64,000 nucleotides of DNA, taken from contig NZ_JAIXHL010000003.1 of NCBI RefSeq assembly GCF_030145815.1, positions 186,001 through 250,000 of the forward strand, read 5' to 3'. The translations under genes and the position numbers were made by a program. The notes beneath the pieces were generated by a model that saw nothing but the letters and a program-made list of their open reading frames with translations, did not search any database and was not told the origin of the DNA. Origin of the DNA: Sphingomonas sp. GTDB lineage: Bacteria > Pseudomonadota > Alphaproteobacteria > Sphingomonadales > Sphingomonadaceae. Positions 63,886 through 64,000 of this stretch are shown piece by piece; within the stretch, counting starts at the first letter, position 1; every line of letters begins with the position of its first letter.

Positions 63886-64000
63886 ATGGCGAGAGGTGAA
63901 GACGGCCCGACCGACCTGTGCCTGGCGGTTCCGCCCTTCGCATCGGTCAGCTTTCCCCAGCTCGGCCCCGCCGTGCTCAAGGCGGCGTGTGCGCAACGCG
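63886..64000 (+). CDS. Start of a RiPP-maturation radical SAM-like protein, cut by window edge
   Basis: Only 38 codons are visible. They read MARGEDGPTDLCLAVPPFAS, then VSFPQLGPAVLKAACAQR, the opening of cobalamin-binding radical SAM proteins such as RiPP maturation radical SAM protein 1, in which (V/M)PPFAS-x-x-x-P-S-L-G-x-x-x-L-K-A begins the B12-binding domain. The ATG at 63886 has GGAGG ten bases upstream. The radical SAM motif lies beyond the edge, so the call is provisional. It diverges from the second PqqD-like gene. Confidence 0.6.
   Translation, partial: MARGEDGPTDLCLAVPPFASVSFPQLGPAVLKAACAQR

Overview
This window is chromosomal DNA of a high-GC alphaproteobacterium, most likely Sphingomonas or a close relative in the Sphingomonadaceae. 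The evidence is the gene order trpB-trpA-accD-folC, an E1-beta pyruvate dehydrogenase subunit carrying its own lipoyl domain, TrmFO instead of a gamma-proteobacterial TrmA system, and several small families I associate with sphingomonads (DUF6628, DUF6665, DUF4170). Assignments come from reading motifs; no database search was possible.

Layout. 1-3.1 kb: a partial PpiD/SurA-type foldase diverges from tpiA and a DoxX-like membrane gene. 3.1-5.3 kb: an accessory patch of lower GC with a decayed HTH gene, two orphan genes and a ParDE-type toxin-antitoxin module. 5.4-16.4 kb: uvrD (carrying an in-frame palindromic repeat), a retropepsin/PDZ protein, an MHS transporter, a second toxin-antitoxin pair, rsmD, an RsuA-family pseudouridine synthase, a response regulator, an AmpG-like permease and small sphingomonad genes. 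16.4-22.8 kb: folC, an exonuclease, a DUF559 remnant, accD, trpA, a foreign-looking membrane gene, trpB and yqeY. 22.9-28.5 kb: carA, a cysteine-peptidase-like gene wedged before carB, carB, greA. 28.6-30.5 kb: small envelope/stress membrane proteins. 30.7-36 kb: eno, ftsB, an acyltransferase, pdhA, pdhB. 36-39.5 kb: three Tad-type pilus/secretion genes. 39.5-50.7 kb: phytoene-synthase-like, EF-hand, trmFO, lysoplasmalogenase, a GbsR-type regulator with a visible operator, gyrA, a TPR protein and an Lrp regulator. 50.7-54.3 kb: a degenerate histidine kinase, a polysaccharide deacetylase and tRNA-Ile2(CAU) plus tRNA-Pro(UGG). 54.4-55.8 kb: a sulfatase pseudogene beside an intact formylglycine-generating enzyme.

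The most notable system is at 56.1-64.0 kb. It is a RiPP biosynthetic cluster with lasso-peptide logic: a nucleotidyltransferase, an HPr-kinase-like protein, a PRMT-type methyltransferase, two tandem 48/49-residue precursor peptides missing from ordinary ORF calls, an Stf0-type sulfotransferase, a 2OG-Fe(II) oxygenase, two PqqD-like recognition proteins around an asparagine-synthetase-like cyclase, and the start of a protein resembling RiPP-maturation radical SAM enzymes. Both precursors share an 18-residue leader block and a putative core GI(A/S)YRPTDGLSNLT, which could form a Gly1-Asp8 macrolactam. The single core Arg, Pro and Tyr match the chemistry of the three tailoring enzymes. No leader peptidase (transglutaminase-like B2 protein) is visible in the window.

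Palindromic GC-rich REP-like elements recur at gene ends and once inside uvrD. Two low-GC genes sit exactly between subunit genes (trpB/trpA and carA/carB) with short stop/start overlaps on both sides.
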